Source of the DNA: Chlorobiota bacterium
GTDB lineage: Bacteria > Bacteroidota > Ignavibacteria > Ignavibacteriales > Melioribacteraceae
Assembly (NCBI GenBank): GCA_013151565.1
Contig: JAADIB010000380.1
Span: 1 to 32,057 of the forward strand
Length of the DNA: 32,057 nucleotides
Reading direction: 5' to 3'
Shown here: positions 1 through 8,520 of the stretch, piece after piece
How positions within the stretch are numbered: position 1 is the first letter of the stretch
Layout: each line of letters starts with the position of its first letter
The notes under the pieces: model-generated
What the model was told of the DNA's origin: nothing
Databases searched by the model: none
What the model saw: the letters and a program-made list of their open reading frames with translations, nothing else
Position numbers and translations under genes: made by a program

Positions 1-1511
1 AACTTTTCAATCTGTTTGCCGTTTTTATCTGTCGTCTTTAAGAAAAGCGGATATTCGCCTTTCTCAATTTTGATCACACAGATCTCTTTATTATCTATTG
101 TAATAAAATTAATATTGATCTTCCTTGCAGAATAGCGGACAGTAAAAGCCGAACCGATCAAGTTTCTTAAGTGAAGTTCAAAATAATCGGCATCGTTCTT
201 TTTGAGGGAAGCGTAATCGTTGTCAAGCCCTAATATGTTTTTATCATCGTCAATACCGATAACCAAATAACCGCCCTCGGAATTATTAAATGCTGAAATT
301 GATTTAATAATCACTTCCTCCAACTTTTTGTTTACTTTCTCTTCCCGGTAGTCCCACCTTAGCGACGACTTTAGCTCAAAAAATTTTGATTCTCCTTCTT
401 CAAGCAATTGTTTTAATTCTGACTCTGTTAATCTTTCACCGGGTTTAATTTTTTTTGCCCTTCTTCTGAAAAAAACTATTGTAATAATTATTAATATTAT
501 AATTAGAATTGCTGCAACTACATAAGTGTTGAAAAGATAAGCAAAGATCAGTTGACTTTCGGAAACGACAACAGCCAATTTTAAGTTACTTTTACTAATT
601 TCAAATGGGATCACTTGACCCCACCAAATATCATTATTATAATCAAGCGTAAAAGATGTAGAATCACTTCCTAGGTTTTTCCATGTTGATAAAAATGAAA
701 CGACCAATGAATCGGATAATTTATCAATAGTAAGTTCCAATTCAAGTTCTTCTTTCTTTGTGCTATAGTCTATTGAAATGGGTATTATATGATTTCTGCT
801 GTTAAGTAAAAATATTTTAGGATTAGAGTAAAGTTTTAATTCAGGCAGCGAGGAAACCATGTCGTCAATTTTAACCCCAATTCCACAACCGAATATTGTA
901 TCGGTCTGATTAATTTTACCAAACGAAATAGCTGTAATTTCTTCACTTGAAACATCACCTAAACCTCTTCCTTTAAGCCAGTAAACACTGTCGGATTTAG
1001 TTTGTGAACGAAAATAATTTGCCCAGTTTTGCCTGATCGGATCTTTTTCAATATTTTGTTTCCATTCGCTTATCTGTTTATTAACATCTTTCCATCTTTT
1101 CCAAACAACTTCATTGTTGAATGTTTTTTCTATCCGAAATGTTGATACAAATGTTTTATTCTCTTTATACAATAAATATTGATGACCGGAATTATCAAAG
1201 AATTTAACTGAGGAGATATTTTTAGATGACTTTAATAAAGGGATAAAATACTTGTTAAGGGAAGGCTCACTATTAATATTGATTTTATCGGTTGTTCCGT
1301 CTTCCCTAATTTTCTGGAGGGATTTGGAAACCGGATTCAAATAATTATTCATCTCTTTTTCAATTTCATGCACAGTTGAAGAAATTAATTGCTCGGTAAA
1401 AATAGTTTGAGAATCGAAGAAAAGAATACTTCCGATTAAAAACAGTATAACTGTAACTATTAATAAATAAACAATTGACTGTTTTGAAAAAGAGAGTTTT
1501 TTTAAGGGCAT
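1..1511 (-). CDS. Membrane sensor protein with cytosolic AlbA_2 (Schlafen-type) domain, partial
   Basis: This gene is not in the ORF track because it runs off the left edge. I translated the reverse strand from the ATG at 1511-1509 and found 503 open codons with no stop, still open at base 3. It has a short basic N-terminus and a first membrane helix at about residues 13-30. An extracytoplasmic region of about 290 residues follows, then a second helix at about 326-348 ending in FFRRRAKK. The cytosolic part from about residue 370 reads ESKFFELKSSLRWDYRE, then SAFNNSEGGYLVIGIDDD. This is the hallmark of the AlbA_2 / Schlafen putative nucleic-acid-binding domain. The outer region has the length and placement of a dCache-type ligand sensor, but I cannot prove that family. 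A plausible role is a one-component transmembrane regulator or sensor. The C-terminal end of the protein lies outside the window. Confidence 0.8.
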   Translation of the reverse strand, partial: MPLKKLSFSKQSIVYLLIVTVILFLIGSILFFDSQTIFTEQLISSTVHEIEKEMNNYLNPVSKSLQKIREDGTTDKININSEPSLNKYFIPLLKSSKNISSVKFFDNSGHQYLLYKENKTFVSTFRIEKTFNNEVVWKRWKDVNKQISEWKQNIEKDPIRQNWANYFRSQTKSDSVYWLKGRGLGDVSSEEITAISFGKINQTDTIFGCGIGVKIDDMVSSLPELKLYSNPKIFLLNSRNHIIPISIDYSTKKEELELELTIDKLSDSLVVSFLSTWKNLGSDSTSFTLDYNNDIWWGQVIPFEISKSNLKLAVVVSESQLIFAYLFNTYVVAAILIIILIIITIVFFRRRAKKIKPGERLTESELKQLLEEGESKFFELKSSLRWDYREEKVNKKLEEVIIKSISAFNNSEGGYLVIGIDDDKNILGLDNDYASLKKNDADYFELHLRNLIGSAFTVRYSARKININFITIDNKEICVIKIEKGEYPLFLKTTDKNGKQIEK

Positions 1512-1735
1512 TTTAATATTGGGATATAATTCAAATTTACTATTATCAAATTTATTGAATTTATTTATGAGATGTACTGCAAAGCTTTTTGCTTACAAAT
1601 AATAAAATGTTCTCAATTTTTCACTTGTTCATGAATTAGAACTTTTGGTAACTTAAATATTGAAACTGAAAAAGATCGCAAACATTGCCATTTTTTTATA
1701 TAATGTTTAAACTCGTATTTAAATTTTAGGGTTTT

Positions 1736-2653
1736 ATGAAAAAAGTATCGGTTATTGTTTTATTAACTCTCTTAGGTGCATCGCATCTGATTGCACAGAC
1801 AACCTATGATTTCTTGCGAATTGAAATGAGTCCTAGAGCAGCTGCATTAGGCGGCACGTATGTGTCTAATGCAAATGATCCAGATGTGATTTTTTATAAT
1901 CCCGCCGGGTTTAAGACGATTGAAAAAACTCCAGTCTCTTTTTCGTTCGTTAAACATTTGATGGACATAAACTCTGCAAGTCTTTCATCCACATTTGAAA
2001 TTGGTGGTTTAGGAAGATTTGGTGCTGCTATTCAATATATAAGTTACGGTAGTTTTGATAAAGCAGATGAATATGGAAATAAAACCGGTAATTTTAGTGC
2101 AGGTGATCTTTCGATGCTTATCGGCTATGCAAATTCACTTGCGGAAAATTTTTATTATGGAGTTAATTTAAAATTCATATACTCCAGTATTGATGAATAT
2201 TCATCTATGGGTCTTGCCGGTGATATAGGTCTGCAATATTTAATACCTAAGAAAGGCTGGAATTTTGGTTTCTCAGTTTTAAATTTAGGCAGTCAGCTGA
2301 CATACTATTCTTATACTAAGGAAGATCTTCCTACCTCGATTCAGTTTGGATTATCTAAAAAGCTGGAGCATACACCACTTGAAATTTTCTTTGCATTTAC
2401 CAGATTGAATGATGATAACAGGTTCGACTATATTAATGCCGGAGTCGAATTTACTTTAAGCAAAGTTATCCAACTTCGGTTTGGATATGACAACAACAGA
2501 AGAAAACAGCAAAAGGTCGGCGCATCATCGGGCTTAGCAGGATTTAGTTTTGGTTTGGGAGTAAATTTGAGCAGCTATAAATTCAATTATGCTTTTAGTT
2601 CGATGGGATCAATTGGAGCTTTACACAGAATTGGCATTGCGGCAGTTTTCTAG
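1736..2653 (+). CDS. PorV/PorQ-family outer-membrane beta-barrel protein
   Basis: The 305-residue product has a Sec signal peptide (MKKVSVIVLLTLLGASHLIAQ). The mature start carries the family hallmark: FLRIEMSPRAAALGG, then DPDVIFYNPAG. The rest alternates short beta strands rich in aromatic residues and ends in a terminal phenylalanine, as expected of a FadL/OmpP1-like barrel. PorV and PorQ are known from type IX secretion in Bacteroidota. Many paralogues in the FCB group have no assigned role, and no other T9SS gene is visible here, so I call only the family. The ATG has no good Shine-Dalgarno sequence, which is common in this group. It is divergent from the AlbA_2 sensor gene and ends tail to tail, one base away from the TPR gene. 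Confidence 0.8.
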   Translation: MKKVSVIVLLTLLGASHLIAQTTYDFLRIEMSPRAAALGGTYVSNANDPDVIFYNPAGFKTIEKTPVSFSFVKHLMDINSASLSSTFEIGGLGRFGAAIQYISYGSFDKADEYGNKTGNFSAGDLSMLIGYANSLAENFYYGVNLKFIYSSIDEYSSMGLAGDIGLQYLIPKKGWNFGFSVLNLGSQLTYYSYTKEDLPTSIQFGLSKKLEHTPLEIFFAFTRLNDDNRFDYINAGVEFTLSKVIQLRFGYDNNRRKQQKVGASSGLAGFSFGLGVNLSSYKFNYAFSSMGSIGALHRIGIAAVF

Positions 2654-2654
2654 C

Positions 2655-3797
2655 CTATTGTTTATATGGCTTTTCTAAATACTCTTCCGCTCTATCGTGT
2701 GAATTTCCGAATTCTCTAAAATCAAGTACTTCTTCATAATTTTGAATCGCCTTGTTTCTTTCACCTTTCAAATCGTATATTTCACCCAAATAGAGAATCG
2801 CATTAATTAAAAATCCTGATTCTTCATCGTCATCAACTTTCCTCGAAATTTGCTCACACTCCTTGAAATGCTGAAGCGCCAAATCTAAACTGTCGGATCT
2901 CATATAATTCAGCCCAATATAATAATGTGCTTCCCTTTTAACTTTGTCATTATATCCGGTTAAGTTTCTATCTGCTTTATTTAAAACATCTCTAAAAATT
3001 TCAACTGCTCTAGGCAAATTATTCATGCGCACATTTATCCTTCCGAGGAAACTTTGAAAGCGAGGATTATCAGGAAATTTATCGCTGAGCATTTTTGCGT
3101 ACTTAAAACATTCTTTATCATTTCTTTCAAAAGAATAATTTAAAGTCATTAAAAAATATTGAGCTTCATATTTGGCATACTTGCCTTTTTCAGCAACAGT
3201 CTTTAGCTCTTCGATCCCCTTTTCCTTGTTTCCTTCCGGGAAGAAAAACATTAACGGCTGAACCATCGGATATTTTTCCGGGATTACTGCGGCGAAATAA
3301 TCATAGATGCCAAAACCCAATTTTACATCAACATTTGTTGAATCAAGCTCATAAGCAGCAAAGACAAGGGGAAGAGCATCTTTACCGTCTGCGGCAGCAT
3401 CGAGCCAATCTCCCCTTATCGAATAAAGTCTTCCTCTGAATCCCAAAGAACCGCCTTTGAAAAAATATGCATCTACGTTTTTAGGATCATTATCTAAAAT
3501 ATCATCGCACTGATCAATAACTATTTCCAGTTGATCTTCAAAGAGATCATCAAATTCTTCATTTTCGAGATCAAGAAGAATTTGCCACCAGGTTATCATT
3601 GCAGTAAAAAAATTACCTGCCGGATGCTGTGGATAATTCCTTTTAACCAGTGCGAATGTTGACCTTGCCTGGTCAAACTTAATACTATAGATCTGGTCAA
3701 TACCCGCAGTTATTAATGAATCAAATTTTTGATCTTGGGCGAAGTAATCCTGATTAAAAACCAGAAGTGTAATGATTATAAGTAAAACTTTTTTCAT
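2655..3797 (-). CDS. Exported TPR-repeat protein
   Basis: The 380-residue product has a clear signal peptide (MKKVLLIIITLLVFNQDYFAQ), so it is periplasmic or surface-exposed. The body is helical with tetratricopeptide-like units, for example ARSTFALVKRNYPQHPAGNFF near the start and AIQNYEEVLDFREFG near the end. The middle (NVDAYFFKGGSLGFRGR, then a YDYFAAVIPEKYP stretch) is typical of an uncharacterised Bacteroidota/Ignavibacteria TPR family. TPRs are protein-binding scaffolds; no substrate can be named. The gene is convergent with the PorV-family gene and divergent from the CLC gene. A good Bacteroidota-type promoter lies just upstream (complement 3826-3856). Confidence 0.75.
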   Translation of the reverse strand: MKKVLLIIITLLVFNQDYFAQDQKFDSLITAGIDQIYSIKFDQARSTFALVKRNYPQHPAGNFFTAMITWWQILLDLENEEFDDLFEDQLEIVIDQCDDILDNDPKNVDAYFFKGGSLGFRGRLYSIRGDWLDAAADGKDALPLVFAAYELDSTNVDVKLGFGIYDYFAAVIPEKYPMVQPLMFFFPEGNKEKGIEELKTVAEKGKYAKYEAQYFLMTLNYSFERNDKECFKYAKMLSDKFPDNPRFQSFLGRINVRMNNLPRAVEIFRDVLNKADRNLTGYNDKVKREAHYYIGLNYMRSDSLDLALQHFKECEQISRKVDDDEESGFLINAILYLGEIYDLKGERNKAIQNYEEVLDFREFGNSHDRAEEYLEKPYKQ

Positions 3798-3825
3798 CTT
3801 ATCACAGAGAATTAAAATTAATATT

Positions 3826-3856
3826 CAAAGGTATGTTTCATTGAATAAAATAACAA
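3826..3856 (-). promoter_or_regulatory. Bacteroidota-type promoter for the TPR gene
   Basis: On the minus strand TTG (3856-3854), 20 nt and TACCTTTG (3833-3826) match the Bacteroidota sigma-A consensus TTTG-N19-TAnnTTTG closely. It lies about 30 nt upstream of the start codon at 3797. Placement and motif are seen in the sequence; function is inferred. Confidence 0.5.
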
Positions 3857-3862
3857 TTCAAA

Positions 3863-3894
3863 TTTGATTGCATTAGAATTTAGTTCTATTTTAG
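3863..3894 (+). promoter_or_regulatory. Candidate promoter for the CLC transporter gene
   Basis: TTTG (3863-3866), 20 nt and TATTTTAG (3887-3894) resemble the Bacteroidota TTTG-N19-TAnnTTTG promoter with one mismatch group at the -7 end. It lies about 48 nt upstream of the TTG start at 3942 and overlaps none of the divergent promoter's -7 element. Confidence 0.4.
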
Positions 3895-3941
3895 TAAATT
3901 AAAGAATAACGAATACTATATAAATTACGGAAGTTCAATTT

Positions 3942-6011
3942 TTGTCAAAATCATTTAAAAATAATTATTCAGCTTTTTCTCAAAGAACCAGTGATTTTTT
4001 TGACAAAGCCCGACTCACCGAACACACATTTATAATAATTATTGCAATAATAATCGGAGTGATAGCAGGTTATTCCGCAGTGGGTATTAGATTTATGATT
4101 GAAGAGTTTTCGTTATTATCATTCCCAGGTGACGGTAACATACTTGAAAATATAATGAATACCCCATGGTACATTATATTATTAGTACCTGCAATTGGCG
4201 GGTTAATAGTTGGACCTTTAATTTATTTCTTTGCCCCTGAAGCTAAAGGACATGGTGTGCCTGAAGTTATGCAGGCTATTCTGCTTAACGGGGGCAGGAT
4301 TCGTCCAAGAGTAGCATTGATAAAAGCTTTGGCTTCAGCAATATCGATCGGAACCGGCGGGTCTGTGGGAAGAGAAGGACCGATCATTCAAATCGGTTCG
4401 AGCATTGGTTCAACAGTTGGACAGTTTATAAAAATTCCGAGCAAAAAACTTAAAACTCTTGTAGGCTGCGGCGCTGCGGCGGGAATTGCCGCTGCATTTA
4501 ACGCCCCAATTGCCGGCGCACTTTTCGCAGTTGAAATTATTCTAATGGATTTTGCGGTAGCACAATTTTCTCCGATTGTGATCTCTTCAGTTATGGCAAC
4601 AGTAATATCTCATAGTTTTGAGGGAAACCTTGCCGCATTTAATGTCCATGCTTATGAATATGCCAGCCCCTATGAAATAGGTTTTTATTTTGTTCTTGGT
4701 GCGCTCTGCGGATTAGTATCATTTCTGTTTATTAAGGCGCTATATTTTTCAGAAGACTATTTCGACAATAAATTTCATATCCCGGAGTATTTAAAACCGG
4801 TAGTTGGCGGTTTAGCTATTGGAGTTATAGCTTTAGTATTCCCGGAAATTATGGGTGTAGGGTATGATTCAATTAATGAAGCGCTGGACGGAAACATGGT
4901 CTGGTATTTTGCACTTATATTGGTTTTTGTGAAAATATTTGCCACTTCATTGACTTTGGGCTCAGGCGGTTCGGGAGGTATCTTTGCCCCGTCTCTTTTT
5001 ATGGGAGCTATGCTTGGATTTTTCTTCGGCAGTTTTGTCCATGATCTTTTCCCAACTATCACCGCAGGTCCCGGTGCATATGCATTAGTTGCAATGGGAG
5101 GACTTGTAGCGGGAACGACTCGTGCTCCGATAACTGCAATAATTATTGTCTTTGAGTTAACATATGATTATGAAATTATTCTCCCGTTAATGATAACATC
5201 AATAGTTAGTATGATTCTTTCGTCCTACTTGTCACGTGAATCAATCTATACTTTAAAACTCTTATTGAGAGGCATCAATATCAAGGAGGGAGCTGAAACG
5301 AATGTAATAGAATCTATACCTGTTGAAGATGTTTATCACAGTAAATTTGAAAGTATTAATGTTTCCGAGAATTTTACTCAGGTTGTAAATTTTGTTCTTA
5401 GCAGGAAAGATCCGGAATATCCGGTGGTCGATAATAAGGGAGCAATAATCGGGATAATATCAATAAATGATTTGAAGGATTTTTTATTTGAAAGAGATTC
5501 TTTAAGTACACTTCTTATAGCCGGGGACTTGGTCAATAAAGAGTTCGAACCGTTACTTTTGGATGATAATTGTTTTACTGCTCTTGAGAAAATGAATAAA
5601 TATCATTTGGAAGGTTTGCCCGTTGTGGATAATTTAAACTCCAAAAAAGTAATTGGGATGATCTGGGGCAAAGATATTCAGGATGCATACCAGAAGGAAA
5701 TTAACAGAATCGAGATCACTTCTAATCTAGCCAGCAGCATTTCGATGAAGGAAGCTGAAAAGAATGTTCAGTTTCTTGAGGGATACTCTGTTGCCGAATT
5801 CAAAGTACCTAAATCGTTTATCGGTAAATCTATAAGAGAGCTTAATATACGTGCTAAGTATGATGTTAACGTGCTTTCAATTAAATCCTCAAAAAAGAAG
5901 AGATACCAAATAAGAGTAGTACCAAAACCGGATTATATTTTTCAAGATAATGATATAATGGTTATTGCCGGAGAGATAAAAAGGATAAACCACTTAAAAG
6001 CTATTGACTAA
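3942..6011 (+). CDS. CLC-family anion channel/transporter with CBS pair and RCK_C domain
   Basis: The 689-residue product starts at a TTG, preceded by CGGAAG about 8 nt upstream. Residues 1-450 form the CLC membrane domain. The three anion-binding signatures are present: GHGVP (103-107), GREGP with the gating glutamate E145, and GGSGGIFAPSLF. Residues about 455-585 hold two CBS domains that usually bind adenine nucleotides. The last about 75 residues (AEFKVPKSFIGKSIRELNIR, then DNDIMVIAG) are an RCK_C/TrkA_C domain. Two positions differ from E. coli ClC-ec1. The selectivity serine of GSGIP is histidine, as in many CBS-containing bacterial CLCs. The internal proton glutamate (E203) aligns to I199. 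Whether it is a channel or an antiporter therefore cannot be decided here. It ends by overlapping the convergent NTPase gene by 11 bp. Confidence 0.93.
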   Translation: MSKSFKNNYSAFSQRTSDFFDKARLTEHTFIIIIAIIIGVIAGYSAVGIRFMIEEFSLLSFPGDGNILENIMNTPWYIILLVPAIGGLIVGPLIYFFAPEAKGHGVPEVMQAILLNGGRIRPRVALIKALASAISIGTGGSVGREGPIIQIGSSIGSTVGQFIKIPSKKLKTLVGCGAAAGIAAAFNAPIAGALFAVEIILMDFAVAQFSPIVISSVMATVISHSFEGNLAAFNVHAYEYASPYEIGFYFVLGALCGLVSFLFIKALYFSEDYFDNKFHIPEYLKPVVGGLAIGVIALVFPEIMGVGYDSINEALDGNMVWYFALILVFVKIFATSLTLGSGGSGGIFAPSLFMGAMLGFFFGSFVHDLFPTITAGPGAYALVAMGGLVAGTTRAPITAIIIVFELTYDYEIILPLMITSIVSMILSSYLSRESIYTLKLLLRGINIKEGAETNVIESIPVEDVYHSKFESINVSENFTQVVNFVLSRKDPEYPVVDNKGAIIGIISINDLKDFLFERDSLSTLLIAGDLVNKEFEPLLLDDNCFTALEKMNKYHLEGLPVVDNLNSKKVIGMIWGKDIQDAYQKEINRIEITSNLASSISMKEAEKNVQFLEGYSVAEFKVPKSFIGKSIRELNIRAKYDVNVLSIKSSKKKRYQIRVVPKPDYIFQDNDIMVIAGEIKRINHLKAID

Positions 6012-6492
6012 CATCTTTTTTAATTACTTCAATTTCTACTTCATTCTCATTCAGATCAAATTTTTTTAGAAAATCTTTCAACAATGATTCTCGTATAATT
6101 ATTATTAATTTCAGATCAGTAGTTGATTTTACTTTATTAATGGTTTCACTGAATACCGGCTCAAGTCCCTCGTTATGTAATTCAAGCAAGCCGAATTCAT
6201 CTATAGCAATAATTTTATGTTTGCTTTTCAGTGCATCTCTTAGCTTTTCTTTTGCCCAGATGAAAGCGGGTTTCCTAAAAATGAAATTCCCTATTTTAAA
6301 TGTATCTGAACTTTTATTTTGCGATGTTAGTTCTATTTTTTCGCCTGACAAAAGATCCACAAAAAATCGTCTGTTTCCCTCTGCAACTTGAATCACACCG
6401 GCAACATTTTCGAGTGAAGATAGTAATTCTTGCAGGTAGGTTGTTTTACCGGATTTTATATTTCCCGTGATTATTTTAATCCTATACTTCAA
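6001..6492 (-). CDS. THEP1-like nucleoside-triphosphatase (P-loop NTPase)
   Basis: The 163-residue protein opens with a Walker A motif (GNIKSGKTT, residues 10-18) right after the first beta strand. A Walker B-like strand IIAIDEFGLLEL follows; the DExGxxEL pattern is typical of the THEP1/NTPase_1 family. The mid-region sequence FIFRKPAFIWAKEKL also fits. Family members hydrolyse a broad range of NTPs in vitro and their cellular role is poorly defined. The length matches the usual 160-180 residues. It is convergent with the CLC gene, with 11 overlapping bases, and divergent from aspS across a 205-bp gap. A neighbouring molybdenum-cofactor or other pathway gene that might hint at substrate is not seen. 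Confidence 0.75.
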   Translation of the reverse strand: MKYRIKIITGNIKSGKTTYLQELLSSLENVAGVIQVAEGNRRFFVDLLSGEKIELTSQNKSSDTFKIGNFIFRKPAFIWAKEKLRDALKSKHKIIAIDEFGLLELHNEGLEPVFSETINKVKSTTDLKLIIIIRESLLKDFLKKFDLNENEVEIEVIKKDVSQ

Positions 6493-6634
6493 TTTGTTGC
6501 TTTCATTATTACTGAAATGACAGATACGAAATTATTTTGACTTCAATATAGCAATGATATCGGTTTAATTTTTAATGATGAATGAATAAATATTCGAAAA
6601 TATTAAACAATACTCATTAAATAGTTAATAATTC

Positions 6635-6665
6635 TTTGAATAGGAAACAATATTCATTATTTTTG
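6635..6665 (+). promoter_or_regulatory. Bacteroidota-type promoter for aspS
   Basis: TTTG (6635-6638), exactly 19 nt, then TATTTTTG (6658-6665): a full match to the Bacteroidota consensus TTTG-N19-TAnnTTTG. It sits about 33 nt upstream of the preferred ATG of aspS, so it would give a short leader. Confidence 0.6.
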
Positions 6666-6697
6666 TCCCTTGATTTTTTAACAAATTGATACATTTA

Positions 6698-8464
6698 ATG
6701 AAATTTAAAAGAAGAACACATACTTGCGGCGAATTAAGAGAATCGAACATTAATGAAAAAGTTATTCTAAACGGCTGGGTTGATACAAGAAGAGACTTAG
6801 GCGGTGTAATATTTATTGATCTAAGAGACAGATATGGAATAACACAAATAGTTTTTGAACCTACATATAACGCCGAAGCGCATGAAATAGGAAAAGATCT
6901 TAGGAATGAATTTGTAATTGCAGTTGAAGGAACGGTAAGAAAACGTCCCGCTGATACAGAAAACACAAAAATTCCAACCGGATTTATAGACATAATGGTT
7001 GATAAACTTATTGTTCTTAATAAAGCTGAAACTCCACCGTTCCCTATTCAGGACGATGCCGACGTTAACGAAGATATTAGATTGAAGTATAGATATTTGG
7101 ATTTACGACGTGGAAAAATGCAGAAGAATATGCTTCTTCGTCATAAAATGTATCAGGCAGTACGCAATTATTTTGATCAGAATAGTTTTGTTGAAATAGA
7201 AACTCCGGTTTTGATGAAATCTACTCCGGAAGGCGCCCGTGATTTTCTTGTACCGAGCAGAATTCACAGGGGGAAATTCTATGCACTTCCTCAATCGCCG
7301 CAGACATACAAGCAGCTTTTGATGGTTTCCGGATTTGATAAGTACTTTCAAATTGTTAAGTGCTTTAGAGATGAGGACTTACGTGCAGACCGTCAGCCTG
7401 AATTTACTCAAATAGACGTTGAAATGTCCTTTGTTGACCAAGAAGATATTTTTGAGATGGTAGAAGGTCTCATGAAAAAATTATTCAAAGAGATCAAAGG
7501 TATTGATATTGACCTTCCACTACCGAGATTAAGCTTTAATGAAGCTATGGAAAAATATGGAAGTGATAAACCTGATCTGCGATTTGGTCTTGAAATGGTG
7601 ACGTTAAATCATGTTTTCGAAAATTCAGAATTCAGAGTTTTCAAAGACACTTTGGATAAAAACGGTATAATTACAGGACTTTTAGCCAAAGGATGCGGTG
7701 ATTATACTCGAAATCAGTTAGATGTGCTTACAAACTATGTTAAACAGCTTGGTGCGGGCGGATTGATATGGATGAGAGTTAAAGAAGACGGTTTAGAAGC
7801 GCCTGTAGCCAAATTTATGAGTGATGCTGAAAAACAAGGCATAATTGAGAATTTAAATGCAGAACCTGGCGATCTAGTGTTTATGATTTCCGGACCGAAA
7901 CTCAAATCACTGTCATATATGGGCTCATTAAGACTGGAAATGGCGAGAAGATTGGAGCTGATCAAAGAAAACGAGAAACCTTCATTGTTTTGGGTTACAG
8001 AATTTCCGCTGTTAGAATGGGATGAAGAAACAAAAAGATACTACGCAATGCATCATCCGTTTACTTCTCCTAATCTTGATGAAATTGATTTATTGGATTC
8101 AGATCCGGGAAAAGTTTCAGCTAGAGCATACGATCTTGTTTTGAACGGAAATGAAATTGCAGGTGGGAGTATCAGAATTCATGATTCCGAACTTCAATCC
8201 AAAATGTTTGATGCTTTAGGTATATCGAAAGAAGAAGCTAATGTTAAATTTGGGTTTCTTATGAATGCATTTAAGTACGGCGCTCCACCTCATGGTGGAA
8301 TAGCGTTTGGATTTGACAGACTTGCAATGCTTTTTGCCGGGGATCATTCAATTAGAGATGTAATTGCGTTCCCAAAAACCTCAAGCGGTATGTCATTAAT
8401 GGATGAATCTCCATCTTCTGTTGATGAAACTCAGTTAAAAGAGTTACATATTAAAGTTAGATAG
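6698..8464 (+). CDS. aspS: Aspartyl-tRNA synthetase
   Basis: Class II aminoacyl-tRNA synthetase that charges tRNA-Asp (or both tRNA-Asp and tRNA-Asn if non-discriminating) in the cytosol. From the ATG at 6698 it is 588 residues, the usual length for the bacterial type with the GAD insertion. The N-terminal OB-fold anticodon-binding domain begins RRTHTCGELRE and includes GWVDTRRDLGGVIFIDLRD. Class II motif 2 is FRDEDLRADRQPEFTQID; motif 3 is GIAFGFDRLAMLFAG near the C-terminus. The ORF track starts 12 nt earlier at a TTG. I prefer the ATG because homologues start close to the RTHTCGEL motif and the TTG has no ribosome-binding site. A terminator-like hairpin follows the gene. Confidence 0.97.
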   Translation: MKFKRRTHTCGELRESNINEKVILNGWVDTRRDLGGVIFIDLRDRYGITQIVFEPTYNAEAHEIGKDLRNEFVIAVEGTVRKRPADTENTKIPTGFIDIMVDKLIVLNKAETPPFPIQDDADVNEDIRLKYRYLDLRRGKMQKNMLLRHKMYQAVRNYFDQNSFVEIETPVLMKSTPEGARDFLVPSRIHRGKFYALPQSPQTYKQLLMVSGFDKYFQIVKCFRDEDLRADRQPEFTQIDVEMSFVDQEDIFEMVEGLMKKLFKEIKGIDIDLPLPRLSFNEAMEKYGSDKPDLRFGLEMVTLNHVFENSEFRVFKDTLDKNGIITGLLAKGCGDYTRNQLDVLTNYVKQLGAGGLIWMRVKEDGLEAPVAKFMSDAEKQGIIENLNAEPGDLVFMISGPKLKSLSYMGSLRLEMARRLELIKENEKPSLFWVTEFPLLEWDEETKRYYAMHHPFTSPNLDEIDLLDSDPGKVSARAYDLVLNGNEIAGGSIRIHDSELQSKMFDALGISKEEANVKFGFLMNAFKYGAPPHGGIAFGFDRLAMLFAGDHSIRDVIAFPKTSSGMSLMDESPSSVDETQLKELHIKVR

Positions 8465-8478
8465 AGCTGTTTTCATGT

Positions 8479-8520
8479 AAAGCGATTCGCATACCTGCCC
8501 ATTTGGGAAATCGTTTTTTT
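8479..8520 (+). terminator. Probable rho-independent terminator of aspS
   Basis: AAAGCGATT (8479-8487) pairs with AATCGTTTT (8509-8517) with one G-U pair, and the right arm runs into eight T residues. The 21-nt loop contains a second small hairpin, CCCA/TGGG. The position 15 bp after the stop codon fits. Confidence 0.55.

Noticed and set aside
1736-2653. A type IX secretion system marked by the PorV-like gene
   Set aside because: PorV/PorQ-family barrels are common paralogues in this group and no other T9SS component or CTD cargo is seen in the window.
4775-5062. 95-aa ORF antisense to the CLC gene
   Set aside because: It is a shadow of the CLC anion-pore region (proline- and lysine-rich nonsense translation).
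6686-6697. TTG start of aspS given in the ORF track
   Set aside because: No ribosome-binding site precedes it, and the ATG at 6698 fits the usual distance to the RTHTCGEL motif.
6625-6993. 122-aa minus-strand ORF over the aspS start
   Set aside because: It lies antisense to the conserved N-terminal OB-fold of aspS and the aspS promoter, and its translation has no recognisable family pattern.
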